Of a stretch of DNA of 38,428 nucleotides, positions 16,788 to 24,456 are shown one piece after another; position 1 is the stretch's first letter; the number at the start of each line of letters is the position of its first letter. The notes beneath the pieces were generated by a model, which saw nothing but the letters and a program-made list of their open reading frames with translations, was not told the origin of the DNA and searched no databases. Source of the stretch: Syntrophorhabdaceae bacterium (lineage in GTDB: Bacteria > Desulfobacterota > Syntrophorhabdia > Syntrophorhabdales > Syntrophorhabdaceae); NCBI GenBank assembly GCA_026416315.1, contig JAOAFK010000098.1, positions 1 through 38,428 on the forward strand, read 5' to 3'. The position numbers and the translations under genes are program-made.

Positions 16788-19265
16788 ATGAAGCAGTATG
16801 AACCCCAAGTTATAGAAGAAAAAAGACAGGCTATATGGGAAAGGGAAGGTCTTTTTAGAGTAACGGAGACAGACAAGAAGGAAAAATATTATCTTCTTGA
16901 GATGTTTCCATATCCCTCTGGAAAGATACACATGGGTCATGTAAGAAATTATTCCATTGGAGATGTAATAGCAAGGTACAAAAAGATGAGGGGTTATAAT
17001 GTGTTGCATCCCATGGGCTGGGATGCCTTCGGTATGCCTGCAGAAAATGCTGCCATGGAGAGGGGGGTGCATCCTGCAAAATGGACATACGATAATATAG
17101 ATTACATGAAAAAACAATTGAAAAGACTGGGTTTCAGTTATGACTGGACAAGGGAGATTGCTACCTGTGATGTTGAATACTATAAATGGGAACAATGGTT
17201 TTTTCTTAAGATGTTTGAAAGAGGGCTTGTTTATAGAAAAAGTGCGCCAGTAAATTACTGTGTCCATTGTCAGACTGTGCTGGCAAATGAACAGGTTGTG
17301 GATGGTATGTGTTGGAGATGCAATCAGGCGGTGATACAGAAAGAACTCACCCAGTGGTTTTTTGCCATAACAAAATATGCAGATGAGCTGTATGAGTATT
17401 GCGATAGACTGCCTGGATGGCCTGAACGGGTGTTAAATATGCAGAAAAACTGGATAGGCAAGAGCTATGGTGTGGAGGTGGATTTCAGACTCGAAAACAA
17501 CGAGCCTTTAACGATCTTTACCACAAGACCGGATACACTCTATGGTGTTACATTTATGGCATTGGCCCCCGAACATCCCCTTGCAACTACCCTTGCAGAA
17601 GGCACAAGATATGAAGAAGAAGTGAAATCTTTTGTTGAAAAGGCAAAGATGCAGGATAGGAGTTTCAGGGCAGAGCTAAAGGGAAATAAAGAAGGTGTTT
17701 TTACAGGAAAATATGCGATAAACCCGTTAAATGGTGCAAAAATACCCATCTATATTGGCAATTTTGTCCTCATGGAATATGGAACAGGCGCCATCATGTC
17801 TGTTCCTGCCCATGACCAGAGGGATTTTGAATTTGCAAAGGTATATGGTCTTCCCATAATAATTACAATTATGCCGGAAGGCAGGACATTAAATCCGGAT
17901 ACAATGGAAGAGGCATATGAGGGTGATGGATATCTTGTTAATTCCGGTGAGTTTAATGGTTTAAATAATAGAGATGCAATAGAGAAAATAATAGATTATC
18001 TTGAGGCAAAAGGTCTGGGAAGGAGGAAAGTGAACTTTAGGTTGAGGGATTGGGGTATATCGAGGCAGAGATACTGGGGTGCCCCAATACCCATAATATA
18101 CTGTGAAGAATGTGGTATAGTGCCGGTTCCTTATGAAGATCTACCTGTTGTGTTACCCCTTGACCTTGAGGTAAAAGTGGTGGGCAAATCTCCTCTTGTA
18201 GACTGTGAAGAATTTGTAAATGTTAAGTGCCCCAAATGCAATAAACCTGCAAGAAGAGAGACGGATACCATGGACACATTCGTTGAATCTTCATGGTATT
18301 TCTTAAAATACGCATGTCCCGACTATAAAGAAGGTCCTCTTGATAAAGATAAGGTAAATTACTGGATGCCAGTAGATCAATACATTGGTGGGGTTGAGCA
18401 TGCAGTGCTACATCTTCTCTATTCAAGGTTTTTTAACAGGGTTTTAAATGAATTAGGTTTTGTTGATGTAAGAGAACCATTTAAAAATCTATTAACCCAG
18501 GGCATGGTTATAAAAGATGGCGCAAAGATGAGTAAATCAAAAGGAAATGTCGTTGACCCCGATTATCTGATAGAAAAATACGGTGCAGATACGACAAGAC
18601 TATGCTGTCTCTTTGCATCACCACCTGAAAAGGACTTAGACTGGAGTGACAAAGGTGTGGAAGGTTGTTATAGGTTTCTCCACAGGGTATGGAGGCTAAC
18701 CATAGAAAGGATAGATGATATAAAAGGCCTCTCATCCACATATACACCTATCGATAATGAAGGTGATATACGTCTTTTGACTATAAAGGTTCATCAAACC
18801 ATAAAAAAGGTAACAGAGGACATTGAGAGGTTCCACTTGAATACAGCCATAGCAAGCATTATGGAGCTTTTAAATGCTGTATATAAATTTCTCGAAAAAC
18901 CGAGAAATAATCCGAATGAATTAAGCTTCTTAAAAGGCTCCATTGAGGTTATATTAAAACTTCTTTTTCCTTTTGTCCCTCATATTTCAGAAGAATTATG
19001 GGAGATGTTAGGGAATGATATGTCACTTTTAAGAGACAGTTGGGTAGACTATAAAGAAGAATATACAATAGAAGATAAGGTAACTATTGCGGTACAGGTA
19101 AACGGGAAACTCCGTGATACCTTTGAGATTGAAAGGGATGCATCCGAAGAGATGGTAAAAGATGCAGCATTAAGCCTTGATAAGATAAAAAAACACACAG
19201 TGGATAAATCCATAAAAAAGGTTATTGTTATCCCAAACAAACTTGTAAACATAGTATGTGGGTAA
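16788..19265 (+). CDS. leuS: Leucyl-tRNA synthetase
   Basis: Class I aminoacyl-tRNA synthetase that charges tRNA-Leu. At 825 residues it is a typical bacterial LeuRS. The HIGH-type motif is HMGH at 48-51 (PYPSGKIHMGHVRNY), the editing domain has the TTRPDTLYGVTF block near 246-257, and the signature KMSKSKGN starts at K580. The DWSDKGVEG region and the C-terminal QVNGKLRDTFE domain are present, so the gene is complete. GGAG precedes the ATG, which lies 15 nt after argG. Its stop overlaps or abuts lptE, an association conserved in many diderm bacteria. Confidence 0.98.
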   Translation: MKQYEPQVIEEKRQAIWEREGLFRVTETDKKEKYYLLEMFPYPSGKIHMGHVRNYSIGDVIARYKKMRGYNVLHPMGWDAFGMPAENAAMERGVHPAKWTYDNIDYMKKQLKRLGFSYDWTREIATCDVEYYKWEQWFFLKMFERGLVYRKSAPVNYCVHCQTVLANEQVVDGMCWRCNQAVIQKELTQWFFAITKYADELYEYCDRLPGWPERVLNMQKNWIGKSYGVEVDFRLENNEPLTIFTTRPDTLYGVTFMALAPEHPLATTLAEGTRYEEEVKSFVEKAKMQDRSFRAELKGNKEGVFTGKYAINPLNGAKIPIYIGNFVLMEYGTGAIMSVPAHDQRDFEFAKVYGLPIIITIMPEGRTLNPDTMEEAYEGDGYLVNSGEFNGLNNRDAIEKIIDYLEAKGLGRRKVNFRLRDWGISRQRYWGAPIPIIYCEECGIVPVPYEDLPVVLPLDLEVKVVGKSPLVDCEEFVNVKCPKCNKPARRETDTMDTFVESSWYFLKYACPDYKEGPLDKDKVNYWMPVDQYIGGVEHAVLHLLYSRFFNRVLNELGFVDVREPFKNLLTQGMVIKDGAKMSKSKGNVVDPDYLIEKYGADTTRLCCLFASPPEKDLDWSDKGVEGCYRFLHRVWRLTIERIDDIKGLSSTYTPIDNEGDIRLLTIKVHQTIKKVTEDIERFHLNTAIASIMELLNAVYKFLEKPRNNPNELSFLKGSIEVILKLLFPFVPHISEELWEMLGNDMSLLRDSWVDYKEEYTIEDKVTIAVQVNGKLRDTFEIERDASEEMVKDAALSLDKIKKHTVDKSIKKVIVIPNKLVNIVCG

Positions 19266-19276
19266 ATAGATTGGAG

Positions 19277-19777
19277 ATGAAAAAACACATTATTTTTCTT
19301 TTTTGCCTCTCTTTTTTTTTGCCATCCTGTGGCTATGAAATGGTAAGGGAAAAAGGTATATACGGTGGTGAAATAAAATCTGTGTATGTACCTGTCTTCA
19401 AAAATCTCACATATGAGCCTCATGTTTCTCAATACTTAACAGAATCATTTACCAGACAGCTTCTATCAATAGGTATTCTCAAGGTAAACATGAAGGATTC
19501 AGAAACATATATAGAAGGTGTTTTAAAAAACATCAGGATTATACCCCTTTCATTAGATAAAAATGGAATTGTTATAGAAAAATCAGTCATAATGGAAATT
19601 GAGGTATCTTTATTTAAAAAAGATGGCAATCTCATTAAAAAATGGGCATTCTCAGATACCCAGTCTTACCGTACCGATGACCTCTCCCTCGCAGAATACA
19701 ATAAAAAAGAGGCCATATCTATTATCTCCGATAGAATTGCAAGGCGTTTTAGTGCATCAATACTAACAGAGTATTAA
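19277..19777 (+). CDS. lptE: LPS assembly lipoprotein LptE-like
   Basis: LptE is the outer-membrane lipoprotein that plugs LptD during lipopolysaccharide insertion. From the ATG at 19277 the protein is about 166 residues. It starts with MKK, a hydrophobic core and a lipobox-like LPSC, so C18 would be the lipidated residue, followed by GYE as in many LptE proteins. An upstream in-frame ATG at 19256, inside leuS, would only add seven residues before the signal peptide. I prefer 19277, although its GGAG lies immediately before the ATG. The call rests on the signal, the size, the NLTYEPHVSQYLTESFTRQLL helix region and the leuS-lptE order. Usually holA follows in this neighbourhood; it is absent. 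Confidence 0.8.
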   Translation: MKKHIIFLFCLSFFLPSCGYEMVREKGIYGGEIKSVYVPVFKNLTYEPHVSQYLTESFTRQLLSIGILKVNMKDSETYIEGVLKNIRIIPLSLDKNGIVIEKSVIMEIEVSLFKKDGNLIKKWAFSDTQSYRTDDLSLAEYNKKEAISIISDRIARRFSASILTEY

Positions 19778-19793
19778 TTACACTTAAAAAACC

Positions 19794-20072
19794 TTAAGCA
19801 GTTTTTGTTAGAAGAACCTTGTTGGCCTTTTTTGTAAGTCTTGAAATCTTCCTTGAGGCTGTATTTTTATGTATCACGCCTTTTGAGGCTGTTTTATTTA
19901 TATATGAAATGGCTATCCTCAAACTTGCATCTATTGTTGACAAGTTTTTATTTTCTATGGCCATTAATGCCTTTTTTATATAAGTCTTCATGGTGGATTT
20001 AATGTGTGCGTTTCTTAAGCGTCTTTTTTCTGATTGTTTTGCCCTTTTTATTGCAGATTTATTCATCTTCAA
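19794..20072 (-). CDS. rpsT: Ribosomal protein bS20
   Basis: Small-subunit primary rRNA-binding protein S20. It is a short, very basic helical protein with the family start NKSAIKRAKQSEKRRLRN and the C-terminal KGVIHKNTASRKISRLTKK block. Two starts are possible. A TTG at 20072 lies 7 nt after an AGGAGG, which is the best spacing. The ATG at 20066 (MNKSAIK, 90 residues) looks more like known S20 proteins but is 13 nt from the same site. A rare start codon would fit the known weak-start autoregulation of S20 in E. coli, but this is inference. It is convergent with lptE (16 nt apart) and has its own promoter. Confidence 0.95.
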   Translation of the reverse strand: MKMNKSAIKRAKQSEKRRLRNAHIKSTMKTYIKKALMAIENKNLSTIDASLRIAISYINKTASKGVIHKNTASRKISRLTKKANKVLLTKTA

Positions 20073-20099
20073 TCACAAACCTCCTGAAAAATTTTAATA

Positions 20100-20128
20100 A
20101 TTTAAACACTTGACGTTTACAAAGTCAA
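20100..20128 (-). promoter_or_regulatory. Probable sigma70-type promoter of rpsT
   Basis: On the minus strand TTGACT (20128-20123) and TTAAAT (20105-20100) are separated by 17 nt. The predicted start of transcription is near 20093, which leaves a leader of about 20 nt with an AGGAGG site. The -35 is part of a short inverted repeat (TTGAC at one end, GTCAA at the other, 9 nt apart). The promoter explains how rpsT can be expressed independently of the PAS genes upstream. Confidence 0.6.
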
Positions 20129-20158
20129 ATACAATTTAAATTTAATGGCTATTTTTGT

Positions 20159-22576
20159 TTAACCAGTAAATGTATGTAAATAAGATTGGAGATTTACCTT
20201 TTTTTTCACCAAATTTAGTTTTTTTCTGATACTATAACGATGTATTTCAACTGTTCTTGTAGACAAACCGAGCATATTAGATATCTCTTTTGTGGTTTTA
20301 CCCTTTTTTATTAAATCAGCTATTCTTATTTCAGTCGGTGTGAAATTTAAGTACCTTGAGGTCAAGCTTTTAATAAAAGGAGACACAATCTCATTTAAAT
20401 TATTTTCGATGATGTTTATGAGTGCTTCATTCGTGTAATGTTTATAGACCTTGAGTTTTTCTATGTAAGGAAAGACAAGTTCTTTTACATTGCTTACGAT
20501 CTTTTCTTCAAGTTCAAGAATATCCTGTTCACGATGTTTTAATAATATGTTTAAGGCTGCATTTGCCTCTTCAAGACTTTTCGATTTCATGGCTAATTCT
20601 TCCATCATGGTCTTTCTCTCTGTTATATCCACCATTGTTCCTTCATAATATTTAAGGTTTTTTGAACGATCATGAACAACCCTCAAATTTGTGCTAACCC
20701 ATATAATCTTTCCATCTTTTCTTTTACATTGAACCTCGAAGTTATTAACAAAACCATTAGATTCAAGCAATTTTTTCATTTCAATCCTTCTTATAGGATT
20801 TACATAGAGGTCTTTAGCAACATCCTTTACAGAAGATATTATTTCTTCTGGTGTATCAAAACCAAAGAGATGAGCAAATGATTTATTAGCGTTTAAAATC
20901 CTCCCATCTGGTGTGGTTTGAAATATACCTTCCATGGCATTCTCGAATATCATTCTATAGTTTTCTTCTGCCCTTTTTATTGCTTCTTCTGCCTTTTTTC
21001 GTTCTGTTATATCTCTCCATACAGTGAATAACACGGGTTCATTTGCAAGGTTTATAAATGAAAATGAGCCTTCAACTAATATCTGCTCACCATCAGTTCT
21101 TTTTAAGACCCATTCAAAATGTGTAGTTTCACCCCTTAAAGCCTTATGTATGATCTTCCTTGTCTTTTCTGATGATTTCTCGCCATCAGGTTGGATTTCT
21201 GGAGAGAGGTCTATGGGTGTTAGTCCAACAATTTGGTCCTTTCCTTTAAAATTCAGTAATTTTATAGCCGCTTCATTACAGTCTATGATTCGCCTCTTCT
21301 TATTTATCAGCAAAATTGGGTCAGCGGATTTTTCAAATAATAGTCTGAATTTTTCTTCACTAATCTTAAGAGCCTTTTCAGCCTTCTTTCTTGCAGTAAT
21401 ATCAACAAGGATAGTTATGATGTAATTCTTTAAAATTATTGACCTAAATTCTATGTCTTTTTTTTCACCGTTTTTACACTGGATTGTAAATTCCTCTTCC
21501 ACCCACTCCCTTTTTTTGGAAAGTACTTTATCCATCCAAAAGGCAACAACTTTATTCCTGTAATTCTTGTCTGGATATGCCTTTTTAAACCATTCCCGTC
21601 CTGTCGGTACATCAAAATGGGTGTAACCTGTTATTTTTGTGAATTCTAAATTAACAAATAAGAAAACACCATTAATATCTGTAATGATTACACCCATGGG
21701 GAGATTATTTAATATAGCGTTTAAATCCTCCCTTTCTCTTAATAAGGCAAACTCTACTTCTTTTCGTTTTGTAACATCCTCTAAAAATCCCTCATAGTAT
21801 AAAACTTTTCCAGAAACATCTTTAACAGCCCTTGCACTGATGGACACCCACAGAGTACTTTTATCTTTTCTGAATAGTTCAGTTTCGAAGCCTTCAATAG
21901 AACCATTCTCCGTGATAATTTTTTTTATGTATTCTCTGTCTTCTAATCTCACATAATAATTGTCTATACATGCAATGGGTGATATGATTTCTTCTGGAGA
22001 ATTATAGCCAAGCATCTTTGCAAATGCTTTGTTTACCCTTATGAATGAACCTTCTGGCGTAACTTGAAAAATACCGCTCACTGCATTTTCAAATATACTT
22101 TTATAATGTGCCTCCTTTTCTTTTAATTGATTTTCTATTTCTTTCTTTTTAGTTATATCATGCCAGATCACATAATTTAAAATTTTTCCTCTAATTGGTA
22201 AGGGGTTTATAAATATCTCGGCGTATATCTTTTCTTTGTCAGAAGTTTGAAATACCCACTCAAAATTTATGTTTCCCCTTTCATAAACATTTTCATAGAA
22301 ATCTTTTTCTCTAATTAATGAAGACACGCCATCTAATTGAATATCTGGTGAGATATCACAGGGGGTCTTACCAATTAAATCTTCCTTATTTTTATATTTA
22401 AGGCAAAGGACCGCTGAGGGGTTACATTCCACTATGGTATTTTTTTCCATTAAAAAGATAGGGTTGGGTGAACAATTAAAAAGATAAAAAAACCTTCTCT
22501 CGCTCTCAACGAGCAGTTCTTTTACCTCATCTATTAATTTCTGGAGATTTAACGCTTTCTCAATCGAGTCGACCAT
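20159..22576 (-). CDS. Multi-PAS sensor protein with C-terminal LuxR-type HTH
   Basis: An 805-residue cytoplasmic one-component regulator. No membrane segment is visible. Five PAS/PAC units can be read: about 28-145, 155-272, 282-398, 405-527 and 537-655, each closing with a DITxRK-like PAC end. A helical coiled-coil linker (about 656-735) precedes a GerE/LuxR helix-turn-helix (744-790: FTPTEIRIADLIKKGKTTKE, then LSTRTVEIHRYSIRKKL). There is no histidine kinase, GGDEF or receiver domain, so signal sensing should act directly on DNA binding. The first two PAS units resemble the last two, suggesting duplication. The ATG at 22576 is preceded in frame by ATG-TAG and has only a distant GGAGG. Its place downstream of the Etf/EMO genes suggests redox or substrate control of them, which is inference. 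Confidence 0.85.
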   Translation of the reverse strand: MVDSIEKALNLQKLIDEVKELLVESERRFFYLFNCSPNPIFLMEKNTIVECNPSAVLCLKYKNKEDLIGKTPCDISPDIQLDGVSSLIREKDFYENVYERGNINFEWVFQTSDKEKIYAEIFINPLPIRGKILNYVIWHDITKKKEIENQLKEKEAHYKSIFENAVSGIFQVTPEGSFIRVNKAFAKMLGYNSPEEIISPIACIDNYYVRLEDREYIKKIITENGSIEGFETELFRKDKSTLWVSISARAVKDVSGKVLYYEGFLEDVTKRKEVEFALLREREDLNAILNNLPMGVIITDINGVFLFVNLEFTKITGYTHFDVPTGREWFKKAYPDKNYRNKVVAFWMDKVLSKKREWVEEEFTIQCKNGEKKDIEFRSIILKNYIITILVDITARKKAEKALKISEEKFRLLFEKSADPILLINKKRRIIDCNEAAIKLLNFKGKDQIVGLTPIDLSPEIQPDGEKSSEKTRKIIHKALRGETTHFEWVLKRTDGEQILVEGSFSFINLANEPVLFTVWRDITERKKAEEAIKRAEENYRMIFENAMEGIFQTTPDGRILNANKSFAHLFGFDTPEEIISSVKDVAKDLYVNPIRRIEMKKLLESNGFVNNFEVQCKRKDGKIIWVSTNLRVVHDRSKNLKYYEGTMVDITERKTMMEELAMKSKSLEEANAALNILLKHREQDILELEEKIVSNVKELVFPYIEKLKVYKHYTNEALINIIENNLNEIVSPFIKSLTSRYLNFTPTEIRIADLIKKGKTTKEISNMLGLSTRTVEIHRYSIRKKLNLVKKKVNLQSYLHTFTG

Positions 22577-22638
22577 CTACATCTTATTGATTATACAACC
22601 TCCATAAAAAATTATACAATATAAAAATTTAAATTAAT

Positions 22639-23904
22639 TTATAAAAATTTTTTATCATGTTCCACAATTTTAAGTATATCCATACATTTTTGTTCAGCCA
22701 ATCTTATTGACTCTTCCGCCAGCTTTGAATTGGTTACATCTTCAAGTATTTCAACTGCCCCTGTTATATTTCCTTTAGCATCTTTTACAGGTATCGCTGA
22801 AAAATACATCCATTTACCATTGGGATAAAAGGTTTTGAAAAAATCTAAAGCTTTATATTGGCCAACAGAATTGATTATTGATATTTTGTTAGGATACCAC
22901 TTATTTACAACATCGATATCCACACCATCAACCACCAAATCTGCCAGACATGGTCTTTCATAATCATAAAAGGCCTTCCAGTGTTTTTTTGTTCCCACCA
23001 TTTCTTTTGCGGTTATTCCTCTTAAATTTTCTAAGGCTTTGTTCCAGTAAACTACCTTATGGTCTTTGTTAATCATGAACTGGGGTATAGGTGATTCACA
23101 TATTATACTCTCTAAATGAGCCCTTTGGTCATGAATCTCATTTTCCATCAATTTATATCTTGTTATATCCTCAATGACCCCGATTATTTCATTTACAACC
23201 CCTTTTTGAAATATTGGAACAAAATCCGTCTTTATCCATTTTTTTTGACCAGATGTATCTATGTAGCTTAATTCAAATTCATCTACATGGCTTCCTTTTA
23301 AACACGATTTTACGCAATAAGAAATTTTATTTCTTTCTTCAGGGGTTATCAAATCAAAAATGGATTTATTCAATAACCATTCTCTTTCAAACCCAGTAGT
23401 TTCAACAAAGGCTTTATTCACATAAACGAATTTACCATCACTATTACAGATAAAAACACCTAAAGATTTTTTCTGAAATCTTTTCAAAAGGTTAGGGTGA
23501 GATTTACTAAAAATTTCCTCTTCAATCTTTTCTTCAGTAATATCATATATGGCTGATATTACATGGGTAACCTTACCATTTTCGTTATTATAAGGAATAT
23601 AATAGATTTTATAGTATTTCTGACCTAACTTTGGAACGTCGAACCAGTCATCATAAACAACAGGAACACCGCTAAAACATTTGTCCAAACACTCTTTTAT
23701 GGAGTTGTTGAAATTTTCTTCTCCCCACACATCTGACACAGTACTTTTCAAAATCTCATCCCTGTTTTTTCCTAAAATACTACAATAAGAAGAATCAACA
23801 AATTCATAAGTATAATCTTTGTTTATAAGTGTCATAAATTTGTCTATAGCTGGCATTATATTACTAAAGTACCAACCTTTGTATTTTTTTGATGTAAGCT
23901 TCAT
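22639..23904 (-). CDS. PAS-domain protein without output domain
   Basis: A 421-residue protein made of three PAS/PAC units, roughly 12-130, 138-255 and 262-395, ending in DITEEK, DITRYK and DVTNSK respectively, followed by a short helical tail. No kinase, HTH or cyclase domain follows before the TAA stop. No transmembrane segment is seen. It has a strong GGGAGGG Shine-Dalgarno and starts 12 nt after the carbonic-anhydrase-like gene, in the same direction. It is 62 nt upstream of the PAS/LuxR gene. The likely role is a partner or adaptor for that regulator through PAS-PAS contacts. A truncated sensor kinase is the alternative, but no remnant of a kinase is visible downstream. Confidence 0.82.
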   Translation of the reverse strand: MKLTSKKYKGWYFSNIMPAIDKFMTLINKDYTYEFVDSSYCSILGKNRDEILKSTVSDVWGEENFNNSIKECLDKCFSGVPVVYDDWFDVPKLGQKYYKIYYIPYNNENGKVTHVISAIYDITEEKIEEEIFSKSHPNLLKRFQKKSLGVFICNSDGKFVYVNKAFVETTGFEREWLLNKSIFDLITPEERNKISYCVKSCLKGSHVDEFELSYIDTSGQKKWIKTDFVPIFQKGVVNEIIGVIEDITRYKLMENEIHDQRAHLESIICESPIPQFMINKDHKVVYWNKALENLRGITAKEMVGTKKHWKAFYDYERPCLADLVVDGVDIDVVNKWYPNKISIINSVGQYKALDFFKTFYPNGKWMYFSAIPVKDAKGNITGAVEILEDVTNSKLAEESIRLAEQKCMDILKIVEHDKKFL

Positions 23905-23916
23905 GACCCCTCCCTC

Positions 23917-24456
23917 TTATTTAAGATTTATTTTTTCTGCCAAATATTTTCTCGATTTGTTGTATATCGACACTATCTGGTGAATGAGATTGTCGTGTTC
24001 TCCCTGTCTAACTTCCCTTACCACTCTACCTGGTATACCCATGACAAGAGAATTGGGTGGGATATGGGCACCTGCCGAAACAAAACTGCCTGCCCCTATT
24101 ATGCTGCCCGATGAAATCACAGCACCATCCATGATAATCGCACCTATTCCTATGAGACATCGAGATTCAATGGTCGCACCATGAATGATTGCCCCGTGAC
24201 TAATCAGAGTTTCTTCGCCTATTTTAACAGGAAGACCTTCTGGAGATTCAACAAAGGCAAAATCTAAAATTGCTGCGTATCTCTCTACATGAATAGGTGC
24301 CCCATCTGCCCTAAGGACTGCCATGGGCCAAACACTTGAACCTTCTTCTAATATAACATTTCCAATAATTCTTGCTGAGATATCTACGTATACACCCCCT
24401 TTAAACTCTGGTCTTATACCTTCAAAACCACTTATAAAGCCATTTGTGTTATCCAT
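23917..24456 (-). CDS. Gamma-carbonic-anhydrase-like left-handed beta-helix protein
   Basis: A 179-residue hexapeptide-repeat protein of the gamma-carbonic anhydrase/CaiE/PaaY superfamily. The repeats run from about 20 to 145, ending in the family signature NSLVMGIPGRVVRE near 137-150. Of the three zinc histidines, H87 and H92 are present (ISHGAIIHG). The first, normally in a QDNxxxH-type turn, is replaced: the aligned segment is AAILDFAFVE with E70 at the histidine place. Carbonic anhydrase activity is therefore doubtful. Family members in acyl-CoA operons (PaaY, CaiE) act on or bind acyl-CoA compounds, which suits the Etf/EMO neighbours. The ATG overlaps the upstream oxidoreductase stop by 8 nt, so the two are translationally coupled. 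Confidence 0.88.
   Translation of the reverse strand: MDNTNGFISGFEGIRPEFKGGVYVDISARIIGNVILEEGSSVWPMAVLRADGAPIHVERYAAILDFAFVESPEGLPVKIGEETLISHGAIIHGATIESRCLIGIGAIIMDGAVISSGSIIGAGSFVSAGAHIPPNSLVMGIPGRVVREVRQGEHDNLIHQIVSIYNKSRKYLAEKINLK

Noticed and set aside
19783..19798. CTTAA/TTAAG hairpin between lptE and rpsT as a terminator
   Set aside because: Only five weak base pairs with a 6-nt loop and a short T-run; not enough to claim termination.
20159..23904. The two PAS genes as one sensor gene split by a frameshift
   Set aside because: The first ends after a complete PAC at TAA, the 62-nt gap has an in-frame ATG-TAG before the second start, and the second begins with its own helical N-terminus.
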